This document shows positions 1 through 8,674 of a stretch of 64,000 bases of DNA, piece after piece. The DNA lies in the NCBI GenBank assembly GCA_049276455.1, contig JBASWL010000021.1, positions 210,457-274,456 on the forward strand, read 5' to 3'. The position numbers were made by a program, and so were the translations under genes. The notes below the pieces were generated by a model, which was not told the origin of the DNA, did not search any database, and saw nothing but the letters and a program-made list of their open reading frames with translations. The stretch comes from Georgfuchsia sp049276455 (lineage in GTDB: Bacteria; Pseudomonadota; Gammaproteobacteria; Burkholderiales; Rhodocyclaceae). Within the stretch, counting starts at the first letter, position 1; each line of letters starts with the position of its first letter.

Positions 1-1794
1 CCACGGCTTTTGAACCGCGAGGAATGCGAACGGACTCCACCATGTGCTGGATATGCTCCGGCGGTTCCTTGGTTACCTTATCCACGGCGTAGGCCACGAT
101 AAAGTTGAATAGCGCCCCGACTGCGCCAAAGGCTTCCGGCGTGATGCCAAAGAAGCTGTTGGCGCCACCAATTACATCCAGATACTCGGTACCCTTGACG
201 AAGAAGATGCCCTTGTGTGCGAACACGTAGAACAGCGTGATGAACAGGCCAGACAACATGCCGGCTATCGCGCCTTCCTTGTTCATCTTCTTGGAGAAGA
301 TGCCCATCATGATCGCCGGGAACAACGAACTGGCAGCAATACCAAAGGCCAGCGCGACAGTACCTGCCGCAAAGCCCGGTGGATTCAGACCGAGATAGCC
401 CGCCACCAAAATCGCGCCCGCCATGGAAAGCTTGCCTGCCAGCAGTTCGCCCTTCTCAGTGATGTCGGGTTTGAACACGCCCTTGATCAGATCGTGCGAA
501 ACAGCGGAGGAGATGGCCATCAACAGACCTGCGGCTGTGGAAAGCGCCGCAGCCAGACCACCGGCTGCCACCAGAGCGATTACCCAGTTCGGCAGCAGCG
601 CGATTTCCGGATTGGCCAGCACGATGATATCGGGGTTGACATCAAGTTCGTTGCCTTTCCAGCCAAGACCCTCGGCCTTCTGAAGAAACGCAGGATCTGT
701 CGACTTGTCATTGTAGTACTGGATGCGACCGTCGCCATTCTTGTCCTCGAACTTGAGCAGGCCGGTTTTTTCCCAACGTTTCATCCAGTCCGGCTGTTCG
801 GAATACACAAGGGCAGAGTCGGGCGCATAGATATCTTTGTCATTGACGAAGGCCCCCGCATTGACCGTGCCGATCAGATTGAATTTGGCCATCGCGGCAA
901 CCGCAGGCGCGGTGGTGTACAGAATCGCGATGAAGACCAACGCCCAACCCGCCGAGCTACGTGCATCCTTCACCGTCGGAACAGTAAAGAATCGCATGAT
1001 GACGTGTGGCAGACCGGCGGTACCGATCATCAACGACAAGGTGTAGACGAACATGTTCAGCGTGCTGCCGGCTGTCGTGGTCGTGTACTTGCCAAATCCC
1101 AGGTCCGTCACCACCGAGTCGAGCTTGGACAGCAGGGAGACGTCCTGGCCCGTCAGATCGGCACCGAGGCCGAGTTGCGGAATCGGGTTACCGGTAAGGT
1201 GAATCGAGATGAATATCGCCGGAATGACATATGCACAGATCAGTACGCAGTATTGGGCCACCTGGGTATAGGTAATGCCCTTCATGCCACCAAATACTGC
1301 GTACATGAACACAATGCCCATACCGACGTAGATGCCCATCTCCTTGGACACGCCCAGAAAGCGGGAGAATGCCACACCAACGCCTGTCATCTGGCCGATG
1401 ATGTAGGTCAGGGATGCGATGAGCAGACAAACGACCGCGACCGCGGAAGCGGACTTCGAATAGAAGCGGTCCCCGATGAATTGCGGCACCGTAAACTTGC
1501 CGAACTTGCGCAAGTAAGGTGCCAGCAACATCGCCAGCAGCACATAGCCGCCGGTCCATCCCATGAGGAACAGTCCACCGCCGTAGCCCATATTGGAAAT
1601 CAGGCCAGCCATGGAAATGAAGCTGGCAGCTGACATCCAGTCGGCAGCGGTTGCCATGCCATTAAGGACGGGATGGACGCTACCGCCTGCAGCATAGAAC
1701 TCGCTGGTACTACCGGCTCTCGCCCAGATGGCGATACCGATGTAAAGCGAAAACGATGCGGCAACGGCAAGGTAAATTGTAGTTTGCAGATCCA
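1..1794 (-). CDS. VC_2705-family sodium:solute symporter (C-terminus beyond the window)
   Basis: Reading the minus strand from an ATG at 1794 gives an uninterrupted frame of about 598 codons that runs off position 1. The protein starts MDLQTTIYLAVAASFSLYIG and has many hydrophobic helices, including the SSS-family motif region around AADWMSAASFISMAGLISN. A hydrophilic stretch rich in D, K and N lies between helices at about residues 310-370, as is usual for the VC_2705 subfamily of SSS transporters. These are inner-membrane Na+-coupled carriers, usually annotated as acetate or short organic-acid permeases. It lies 14 bases downstream of a DUF4212 gene, its normal small partner, so the two form an operon. 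A purine-rich RBS (AAGGGGGAA) precedes the ATG. Substrate cannot be read from sequence; acetate-like monocarboxylate is an inference. Confidence 0.9.
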
Positions 1795-1808
1795 TTTGTC
1801 GTTCCCCC

Positions 1809-2072
1809 TTAGTCTTCGTGAACGTCGAATCGGCGATCGATTTCGCCCATTTTCTTGCCGTACCAGAAAATCAGCACGATGAAGACGTATATCGAACCTT
1901 GCTGGGCAAACCAGAACCCGAGCGGATAGCCGCCGAGATGGATACCGTTCAGCATGTCGGCAAACAGAATGCCGGCGCCGAACGAAACCAGGAACCAGAT
2001 AGCCAGCATCTTGAAAATAAGCCCGAGCGTAGCCTTCCAATATCCATGCACGTCATGGGTATGTATCTGCAT
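1809..2072 (-). CDS. DUF4212 small membrane protein, symporter partner
   Basis: An 87-residue protein starting MQIHTHDVHGYWKATLG. It has two predicted membrane helices (about residues 14-36 and 48-68) and a charged tail. The start is chosen at the ATG at 2072 because an AGGAGGAG ribosome-binding site lies just upstream; a longer frame to 2117 has no such site. DUF4212 proteins are encoded directly upstream of VC_2705-type SSS symporters and are thought to act as accessory subunits. Here the spacing to the symporter is 14 bases, consistent with co-transcription and translational coupling. Confidence 0.9.
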   Translation of the reverse strand: MQIHTHDVHGYWKATLGLIFKMLAIWFLVSFGAGILFADMLNGIHLGGYPLGFWFAQQGSIYVFIVLIFWYGKKMGEIDRRFDVHED

Positions 2073-2273
2073 TGCATGCTCCTCCTTTTTGTGATTAGTT
2101 CTGATTACGGCAAACAATTACTTTTAGCAGCGAGGGCATTGTGCGCAAGTAATAATTACATCAACCTTACAAGTGACGAATCAACCACGGATGAACGACT
2201 TCTCCATCCGAAGAATGCAGTTATCACTCGCTCGGCCAGAAAAATTGCCCGATTGCCAAAGTTGCAATCTCGA

Positions 2274-2348
2274 ATTGATGGGTTTTTGAGTCGTTGGGAC
2301 GATTCTCATGATGGCCGCGAGATTGTGCGCACAAAAAAACCCATCAAT
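2274..2348. repeat. 75-bp element with perfect 14-bp inverted ends
   Basis: ATTGATGGGTTTTT at 2274-2287 is the exact reverse complement of AAAAACCCATCAAT at 2335-2348, enclosing 47 bases. Each arm ends in a T or A tract, so either transcript could fold into a long-loop hairpin. It lies about 200 bases upstream of the DUF4212 start. It could be a small MITE-like or REP-like repeat, or a leader structure. No coding capacity. Confidence 0.6.
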
Positions 2349-2369
2349 CAGCCTTCATACCTAGGGAAG

Positions 2370-2521
2370 CGCTGATTAAGTTCGTCATCGCGAGTCCCGC
2401 AGGGACGTGGCGATCCACAAGCGCTTGATTTTGCATGCACCATGGATTGCTTCCCGCCACGCTACGCTCGCGGCTGAAGGCTGCTCGCAATGACGGAATC
2501 GTACTTAAGTGTTTCCCTAGT
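2370..2521. repeat. Composite dispersed palindromic repeat (about 150 bp)
   Basis: Outer ends CTAGGGAA (from 2371) and TTCCCTAG (to 2520) are inverted copies. Inside them CGTCATCGCGAG (2383) and CTCGCAATGACG (2484-2495) form a second inverted pair. The interior contains the GATCCA / TGGATTGC type segments typical of the widespread intergenic CGTCATTGCGAG-class repeats. It has no ORF and is best read as a dispersed non-autonomous repeat. Confidence 0.65.
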
Positions 2522-2555
2522 GTAGGGTTGCAAGTAAATAGCGGCTTATAAGTCC

Positions 2556-2594
2556 CGGGTTTGTCGTCCGCGCCTGCGCGGGAATGACGGGGGC
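2556..2594. repeat. CGTCATTCCCGCG-type intergenic repeat fragment
   Basis: The minus strand reads CCCCGTCATTCCCGCG, then CAGGCGCGGACGACAAACCC, with a GCGC/GCGC core palindrome. This is the familiar dispersed repeat class whose consensus begins GTCATTCCCGCG. It stands about 35 bases from the previous composite repeat, suggesting a repeat-accumulating spot. Confidence 0.5.
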
Positions 2595-2794
2595 TTTTTA
2601 TTAAGTGTTCCGGCATGATTGTTGCAACATTGCACTAGACTGTGCCCTGACTCAGCGCGAGCGGATCAATCAGCTCGGTTACTGAAATGGGTATTGACAG
2701 ATAATTAACAGAGCCAGCCTTGAAATCTATCCTCGATGCAGCGGCGTTGCCATTGCCGGTATTTCCCGAACCACATGTTCTCGCTGACAGCTGT

Positions 2795-3388
2795 TCAACC
2801 TGATGGGAAGTGCAAGCGATTTTCCAGCCAATTCAGGGCTAGTCCAGCCCATAGCGATAGCGGCCTGGATTTCTGTAACGAAAGCGCATCCGAACGAGCT
2901 AGTGCAACTGGGCGAATATCCTCATCCTCATGGGCTAACCCATGTGTGCCAATGACACGTGCAGCATCCACCGTGGCGAAATAAAGGTGCACTTTCTCGC
3001 TGGAGAGATGGGGCGCAGTAAGGTAGATACCGATCAATTCAATCGCGCTGGGTGTTAAGCCGGATTCTTCCCCGATTTCCCGCGATACTGTTTCAAACGC
3101 AGTCTTGCCAGACTCAATGCGTCCCGCAACAATATCAATCATCCAGGGATTAACCCCGGCAACATGCGCACCCGCCCGATATTCTTCAATCAAAACAACT
3201 TTGTCGACATTTGGATCGTACAGTATCGCGGCAGCAACGTTACTCCTGTGCAGAACTTCACGTGTCAAGTGGCCTGTTGTTCCACCGGCAAACCGATCAT
3301 GTTCCACCGTAAGTCGTCTGAGTTCGAAAAATCCGGAGTACGCCGTCTCAGAGGCTAATATTTTCGCGTCCATTTCATCGCTGTTCAT
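2795..3388 (-). CDS. nudF: Nudix hydrolase, ADP-ribose pyrophosphatase-like
   Basis: A 197-residue protein with a Nudix box at residues 89-111: G89, then R103-E104, E107-E108 and G110, matching the REXXEEXG core that binds Mg2+. The upstream LIEEYRAGAHVAG segment and the overall length match ADP-ribose diphosphatases, which hydrolyse ADP-ribose to AMP and ribose 5-phosphate. One consensus position is unusual: residue 95 is Lys where the Nudix signature normally has Glu. Transcribed on minus, 88 bases downstream of the exonuclease gene, so it may share that transcript. Exact substrate is inferred from family. Confidence 0.85.
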   Translation of the reverse strand: MNSDEMDAKILASETAYSGFFELRRLTVEHDRFAGGTTGHLTREVLHRSNVAAAILYDPNVDKVVLIEEYRAGAHVAGVNPWMIDIVAGRIESGKTAFETVSREIGEESGLTPSAIELIGIYLTAPHLSSEKVHLYFATVDAARVIGTHGLAHEDEDIRPVALARSDALSLQKSRPLSLWAGLALNWLENRLHFPSG

Positions 3389-3476
3389 CTGTTAATTGCG
3401 GCTGAATATTTAAGCATTACCAATAGAATGCGCCAGTAATACCTAATATGCAATTAAGGAGCGCATGGCGTGACGG

Positions 3477-4184
3477 TCAACTTGCACGTTTCAGCCAGCG
3501 CTGCACCTTCTCCAGATAAAGCATGCCCCCAATGTCGTTAATGTTCTTTTTGCGTGCCTGCGCAATGGCAACTTGAAACAACTGGGCAGTGACTAACGCA
3601 TCTGCGAGAGCGTTATGACGTGCATCGTTGCGAATATCAAAGCGTGCGATCCAGTGGTCCAGTGACTGATGCCTCGAAGCAAGCGCGGGATTGAGAGCAG
3701 GCATGACATAAGCCATATCAACCCAGAGATGCCTGAAGGAAAAACCAAGATAGCGGCGCATCGCACGCTTGATCATGGTTTGGTCGTAATAGGCATGAAA
3801 AGCGATGAGCGGATCTTTGCGCATAAATTCAAGAAAGGCCAACAGTGCATCGGCAGCGAGCATGCCATCGGACTGATCCATGCCACCGATCCCGTGCACC
3901 AGAATGTTGGCCTTGTTGCTGACAATCGATTGTTGAAGCACCACGTAAAAGCTGTCGCCCAAGACAATCCGTCTATTTACTACAGCCACCGCACCAATGG
4001 AGATGAGCCGATCTTTTGATAGATTCAACCCACTGGTTTCCACGTCCACCACGACGCAGCGCGCATTGCCAAGTACCGTGGCCTTTGTGGGATTAGGCAA
4101 TTCCTGCCAGTTGGAAAGACGTTCCTGCTTCAGTAGGGACAGTTGGGGTCCATTACCCAGGAAGCTCGCCAGCCAGTGCTTCAC
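3477..4184 (-). CDS. DnaQ-like DEDDh 3'-5' exonuclease
   Basis: A 235-residue protein with all DEDDh catalytic residues visible: D47 and E49 in VVDVETSGL, D134 in AYYDQTM, H190 and D195 in RHNALADALVT. This is the fold of the polymerase III epsilon proofreading subunit. The N-terminal extension (about residues 1-40) and gene context mark it as the accessory paralogue found beside DUF294/CBS genes and SSS symporters rather than replicative dnaQ. Its ATG overlaps the stop of the upstream DUF294 gene by four bases (ATGA), so the pair is translationally coupled. In vivo nucleic-acid substrate is unknown. Confidence 0.88.
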   Translation of the reverse strand: MKHWLASFLGNGPQLSLLKQERLSNWQELPNPTKATVLGNARCVVVDVETSGLNLSKDRLISIGAVAVVNRRIVLGDSFYVVLQQSIVSNKANILVHGIGGMDQSDGMLAADALLAFLEFMRKDPLIAFHAYYDQTMIKRAMRRYLGFSFRHLWVDMAYVMPALNPALASRHQSLDHWIARFDIRNDARHNALADALVTAQLFQVAIAQARKKNINDIGGMLYLEKVQRWLKRAS

Positions 4185-6076
4185 GGTTGATAGTCCAGTG
4201 CCAGCCGGGCTTGCAACTTGCGTGCCTGACGGAACGATTCTTTGAGGATGCGCCGATCCAATTCGTGCAGGCTTTCCGGATCGATCAAGTTATCCAGTGC
4301 CTTGTTGCCGACGCCCTGCGTTTTGGTCTTGTCGTGATGGCGCATGCGCAGCACCTGGATAAAAAGAAAGGCATCAATCCACGCTTCAACTTCGGCCAAA
4401 TCAATTTTCATTGTGACGGCGCTTGCCCGCAAGCGTTGAATGGTGCTGGTATGTGATACACCTGAAGCCAGACTGAATATGCGGGCCGCATCGACGAACG
4501 GAGTGATGCCATTCAGCTTGAGGTCTATTGTGTTTTCATTGCCCACCACAAAATCGCGTACCAGACCGAGAGGAGGGCGGTTTCTCATTGCATTTTCCGC
4601 CATCTGGAACAGGAAACGTTTATTGTCGCTGGCAGCACGAGTTAGCCATTGCCGCAATTCTTCGGCAATGGCTTGCGCGCCATACAGTGCACGGAAATCA
4701 AAAAAAATCGAGGCATGCAATAGTGCCTCCGGTGTGCCATTGGTGATCCAATTGTAAAAGATGCGCTTCCACTCATCGAGCGACAGGCACCATTGCGGGT
4801 TTGAGGCCATCACCTTGCCACGACACACTGGATATCCACACAATGCCAGGGTGTCATTAACGCGTTTGGCAATGGGCAGCAATTGCTCACGCACCTTTGC
4901 CGCCGTCATGCCTTCCTGCACCGTGAAAACGAGTGCGTTGTCCTGATCAGTGTTTAGCGTCTGCTCGAATCGTCCCTCAGAACCCAACGCCATCCAGCAG
5001 AGCCGGTCAGCCAATGGTGTCGTTACGAGACTCGAGCACTCAAGCTCGACTACGCGAGAAGTAAGTAAATCGTTGAAGGTGGAAATGAACTGCGTCAGCT
5101 GCTCTGCCGCAACTCCTTGCGCCATCATGTTGTCGGCCATGCTGCGAATATCAGCGGCAGCCAGTTGCAAATCGCCAAGATTTTCTGCGTGGCGTATCGC
5201 GGATCCAAGCTGACGCAAGCCTACTCGTTGCAGAGCGAATAAATCTTTCTCCGACACGAGACCGACCAGTCGTTCGTTCTCGACGACCAGCACATGTCTC
5301 AATTCCTGTTTGGCCATGACCAGTCCTGCCTCATAAGCCAGGGCTTGCGGCGGCAGCACGGTTAACTCTGTGGACATGACACCTATCACCGCTTGTGCCA
5401 TATCGATCTGCGGTAATGCGACTCGAGTCAGCACATCCGGGAGAGTCAGGATGCCGAGTGGCCGTCCCGCTTCATCTACCGCCACCATTGACCCGATACG
5501 CGACTCATGCATCCGCTCCAACACCTCGCGCACAGAGGTTTGTGGTGCGCAAGTGACCGGAGAGCGACGAATGATGATGGAAAGGGGGCTGGACAGGGAT
5601 TGTCGTTCAGCGCTTGATCGGGTGTACTGTGTCTGTATTATTTGCTTGGAGTGTTCGAGCAGATTGGCGATGCGGCGCGTACAAAAATCCCTGAACGGAA
5701 CGCTAAGATTGAGCAGGGCTTCGAAATCCGTAGCCGACAATTCATAGCAGAAAGTATCCTTGACCGCGCGATAAACGCTTGCTACCGCGCGCCGCGCCAA
5801 CAGCGCTCCGAGAGGAAAGCATTCTCCTTCAGCCAATTCCGTCCAGGTATCAGCCTCGACGGCTTTTGCGACTTCCTGCTCGCCTTGCACCTTGCCCTGC
5901 TTGATAACATGGAAGCGTTCCACAACGCCTTGTTCGGGCGAAATGATCACCTCGCCTTGCGCATAGTAGGCAAGCTGCATGCGTTCCAGCATCCACTGCA
6001 GATGCGCCTGCTCCATTTTGTTGAACGGGGCATGTGCATCAAAGAAAGTCTGCTGGGAAGAATGATTGGTGCTCAT
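4181..6076 (-). CDS. cNMP-binding / CBS-pair / DUF294 nucleotidyltransferase-like protein
   Basis: A 631-residue cytosolic protein with four parts. A cyclic-nucleotide-binding-like beta barrel spans about 20-135. A CBS pair spans about 165-285 (ending VGLVSEKDLFALQ). A DUF294 nucleotidyltransferase domain has G365-S366-E-G-R and T376-D-Q-D379, the signature shared with the GlnD uridylyltransferase fold. A helical C-terminal substrate-binding domain spans about 475-610. CBS pairs usually sense adenine nucleotides, so this looks like a signalling protein that may modify a partner. It is coupled to the exonuclease gene, and both lie close to the symporter pair, an arrangement known from Pseudomonas. 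The modified target is unknown. Confidence 0.88.
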   Translation of the reverse strand: MSTNHSSQQTFFDAHAPFNKMEQAHLQWMLERMQLAYYAQGEVIISPEQGVVERFHVIKQGKVQGEQEVAKAVEADTWTELAEGECFPLGALLARRAVASVYRAVKDTFCYELSATDFEALLNLSVPFRDFCTRRIANLLEHSKQIIQTQYTRSSAERQSLSSPLSIIIRRSPVTCAPQTSVREVLERMHESRIGSMVAVDEAGRPLGILTLPDVLTRVALPQIDMAQAVIGVMSTELTVLPPQALAYEAGLVMAKQELRHVLVVENERLVGLVSEKDLFALQRVGLRQLGSAIRHAENLGDLQLAAADIRSMADNMMAQGVAAEQLTQFISTFNDLLTSRVVELECSSLVTTPLADRLCWMALGSEGRFEQTLNTDQDNALVFTVQEGMTAAKVREQLLPIAKRVNDTLALCGYPVCRGKVMASNPQWCLSLDEWKRIFYNWITNGTPEALLHASIFFDFRALYGAQAIAEELRQWLTRAASDNKRFLFQMAENAMRNRPPLGLVRDFVVGNENTIDLKLNGITPFVDAARIFSLASGVSHTSTIQRLRASAVTMKIDLAEVEAWIDAFLFIQVLRMRHHDKTKTQGVGNKALDNLIDPESLHELDRRILKESFRQARKLQARLALDYQP

Positions 6077-6426
6077 GTTTGTTCCAAAGCAGTTATTCGC
6101 CGAGATGGGTTATGAACTGAGTTGTTTTGCTGTGTGAGGTGACCAAATTAAGAGGCAAGTCTACCCGTTTCCGCATAACAGCCAATAGTTGCAGAATATT
6201 CCCACACCTGTTAAAGCCACCTAAGCTATTAGTGCATGGCAACAGGGCGTTACTGCTGGTAATGGGCAATGCACTTGTCTTCCCTGTTTTCAGAGATAGC
6301 AGTGATCACTTGCCCAAACACATTGGGCGCTGCCCTGTAGATTATCAATCAAGAAATCCGGATAGCCGCTGATCATGGAGATTGCCATGCTAGACTTTAT
6401 AAAACCCGAAGAGGGAGCAGGTTCAT
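6077..6426. other. Divergent intergenic region between DUF294 gene and response regulator
   Basis: About 350 bases with no supported gene. It must carry the promoters for the leftward DUF294-exonuclease unit and the rightward two-component genes. An A/T-rich TTTATAAAA lies at 6396-6404, 19 bases before a GAGGGAGCAGG ribosome-binding stretch for the regulator, but no -35 box with normal spacing accompanies it. No clear terminator or operator was found. Confidence 0.5.
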
Positions 6427-7107
6427 ATGCGAGTGCTGCTTGCCGAAGATGATGCAATCATTGCAGATGCGATTGTGCGTGTGTTGCACAAATCCGGTTA
6501 TGCGGTCGATCATGTCGCAACTGGCAGCGAAGCAGATACAGCATTGCTGTCAGGGCAATTTGATCTGTTGATCCTCGACCTCGGATTGCCAAGGTTGCCT
6601 GGCATCGATGTTCTCAGGCGCCTGCGGGGCCGGAAATCTCCGCTGCCGGTGATTATTCTGACGGCTCAGGATGGCATCGAGGATCGCGTGCGCGGCCTTG
6701 ATGCGGGTGCCGACGACTACCTCACCAAACCCTTTGCGCTACCAGAACTCGAGGCTCGCGTCAGAGCGCTTACGCGGCGTGGCACGGGGCTGCCGACGCG
6801 TATTGAATTTGGCCCACTGGTCTACGACCAGACTGAACACACCGTGACGACGCAGGGCCAGTTGCTCGAACTCTCGGCGCGCGAGATCGGAGTGCTGGAA
6901 GTCTTGCTGCTGCGCGCGGGTCGTTTGGTGAGCAAGGACCAACTTGTCGAGCATCTGTGCGGCTGGGGAGACGAGGTGAGCACCAATGCCATCGAGGTTT
7001 ATGTACATCGCCTGCGCAAGAAGCTCGAACCCCTTGGTATCCACATCGCTACGCTGCGGGGACTCGGCTACTGCATCGAAAAACCCGCAACAACTTCTGA
7101 CAGATAG
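6427..7107 (+). CDS. OmpR-family response regulator (TctD/QseB-like)
   Basis: A 226-residue regulator. The receiver domain has acidic residues E7-D8-D9, phosphoacceptor D51 in LLILDLGLP, T79 and K101 (YLTKPF). The C-terminal winged helix spans about 130-220, ending in the typical VHRLRKKL recognition helix and LRGLGY wing. A GAGGGAGCAGG site precedes the ATG. Its stop overlaps the GTG start of the kinase gene by one base, so the two are coupled. The subfamily often controls tricarboxylate or organic-acid transport, which fits the transporter gene that follows. Confidence 0.93.
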   Translation: MRVLLAEDDAIIADAIVRVLHKSGYAVDHVATGSEADTALLSGQFDLLILDLGLPRLPGIDVLRRLRGRKSPLPVIILTAQDGIEDRVRGLDAGADDYLTKPFALPELEARVRALTRRGTGLPTRIEFGPLVYDQTEHTVTTQGQLLELSAREIGVLEVLLLRAGRLVSKDQLVEHLCGWGDEVSTNAIEVYVHRLRKKLEPLGIHIATLRGLGYCIEKPATTSDR

Positions 7108-8555
7108 TGAAACGTCGGCTCGGCCATCTGCATTTTGCCTTCAATTCGCTGCTCGGCGAAATTCTGCTGTGGTTGATGGCGCTGATGCTGTTTCTATGGG
7201 TGCTTGGTGTTGTGACCACATACCAGGTCGCGAGTAACGTTGCCAACCGCCCTTATGATGAGAAATTGGCTGGAGACGTGGCGATACTGTTGCAACACGT
7301 CCGCTTTGAAAACGGTCAGACCAAGGTGAAGTTGCCGAGAGAAGTCGAGGACTTGATGCGGGCTGAGGCCCAAGATCATATCTACCTTCAGGTTCTTGGC
7401 CCCACGACCGAGTTGATTTTTGGTGATGCCAATATGCCATGGATCGACGCTTCGGATTCCGGAGATTATGGGGTTACCTTCTATCGCAATGACGAAGTCC
7501 TCGGCGAGGAAATGCGCATAGCATACAGGCTTCAGTCTTTGGCGGAGGGTGTTCCCCCGGTATTGGTTCAGGTTGGCGAAACGCTAAAGAAACGCAAGAC
7601 ACTTGCTGCCATCGTCGCATCCGGTGTCATCGTACCACAGCTGATTATTGTGCCGGTCGCTGTGCTGCTGGTTTACCTCGCCCTGATGCGCGGCATCACG
7701 CCATTGCAGCGATTGCAGGAGGATTTGCGGCGGCGGCGGCCATCGAATCTGGCACCCATCGATGTTGAGGGTATTCCAGATGAAATACGCCCGCTGATCG
7801 AGGCGTTGAACGACGTAATGGCGCGACTCGATTCCACACTCGGCGCGCAGCAGCGTTTCATCGCCGATGCTGCGCATCAACTGAAGACGCCACTGACGGG
7901 TTTGCGTTCGCAAATAGAGCTTATCCAGGGCGAGAGCCGGCCCGAAGTGATGGCGCACAGCCTGCGCCACATTGCCCAGGGCGCGGAAAATCTATCGCGC
8001 CTGGTACAGCAACTGCTGACGCTGACGCGTGCTGAGGCGATTGCCGATCGCGGCGCCACGTTCGAGACGGTCGACCTGAATCTGCTGGCGCGTGATGTAG
8101 CCAGCGAATGGGCGGTCAAGGCGCTGGTCAAGCGCATCGATCTGGGGTTCGAGCCTGCCAAGGGAAATATGCAGATTTCAGGTATGCCAGTGTTGTTGCG
8201 CGAAATGCTCAGTAACCTTGTCGACAACGCCATCAAATATACGCCCTCAGGTGGCTGGGTGACAGTACGCACGCGCGACGGAGAAGAACCTCTGCTCGAA
8301 GTGGAGGATTCCGGGGCCGGCATTCCCGCTGACGAGCGGCCGAAGGTGTTTGACCGCTTCTATCGAGTGCTGGGCCAGGAATCGGACGGTAGCGGCCTGG
8401 GGCTGGCCATCGTCAAGGAGATTGCCGAACTGCATCAGGCCACGGTCTCGATTGCCAATACCCGCGCGAAAACGGGTATCCGCGTAGGTGTCACCTTTCC
8501 GCCAGCGGAAGGTGCGCGCCCGGTTGCGGTAGAGGTCCCGTCTGTAAGTCCTTAG
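7107..8555 (+). CDS. Sensor histidine kinase, TctE-like
   Basis: A 482-residue inner-membrane kinase. Helices at about 17-38 and 168-193 flank a periplasmic 2CSK_N-type sensor segment of about 130 residues. The dimerisation box is FIADAAHQLKTPL with H257. The ATPase domain shows N-box NLVDNAIKYT, then DSGAGIPADE and GSGLGLAIVKEI. It starts with GTG overlapping the regulator stop. The partner is the upstream response regulator. The signal is probably an extracellular organic acid, inferred from the TctE-like architecture and the neighbouring transporter. Confidence 0.92.
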   Translation: MKRRLGHLHFAFNSLLGEILLWLMALMLFLWVLGVVTTYQVASNVANRPYDEKLAGDVAILLQHVRFENGQTKVKLPREVEDLMRAEAQDHIYLQVLGPTTELIFGDANMPWIDASDSGDYGVTFYRNDEVLGEEMRIAYRLQSLAEGVPPVLVQVGETLKKRKTLAAIVASGVIVPQLIIVPVAVLLVYLALMRGITPLQRLQEDLRRRRPSNLAPIDVEGIPDEIRPLIEALNDVMARLDSTLGAQQRFIADAAHQLKTPLTGLRSQIELIQGESRPEVMAHSLRHIAQGAENLSRLVQQLLTLTRAEAIADRGATFETVDLNLLARDVASEWAVKALVKRIDLGFEPAKGNMQISGMPVLLREMLSNLVDNAIKYTPSGGWVTVRTRDGEEPLLEVEDSGAGIPADERPKVFDRFYRVLGQESDGSGLGLAIVKEIAELHQATVSIANTRAKTGIRVGVTFPPAEGARPVAVEVPSVSP

Positions 8556-8674
8556 TAAGCATGTCTTCCTACGATGTCATCATCGGCGAAGTAGGTGATG
8601 CACGAATGTGTTTTTTTCTTGCCACACACAGCATGCCGGCGAAAAATTAATACCAATTACAGGAGCGAGAAAAT

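Larger units (their letters stand above)
2073..2794. other. Gene-poor, repeat-rich intergenic region
   Basis: About 720 bases between the DUF4212 gene and the Nudix gene hold no credible protein. The open frames here have no family resemblance and no RBS. It contains three separate palindromic structures, listed on their own, plus A/T-rich DNA near 2120-2180 that could hold the promoter of the symporter operon. No clear -35/-10 pair could be fixed on the minus strand. Confidence 0.6.

Noticed and set aside
215..1633. Long rightward open frame of 472 codons across the symporter gene
   Set aside because: It is the antisense shadow of the symporter. The protein is His/Gln/Arg-rich, has no family resemblance and no RBS, while the minus strand gives a clear SSS transporter.
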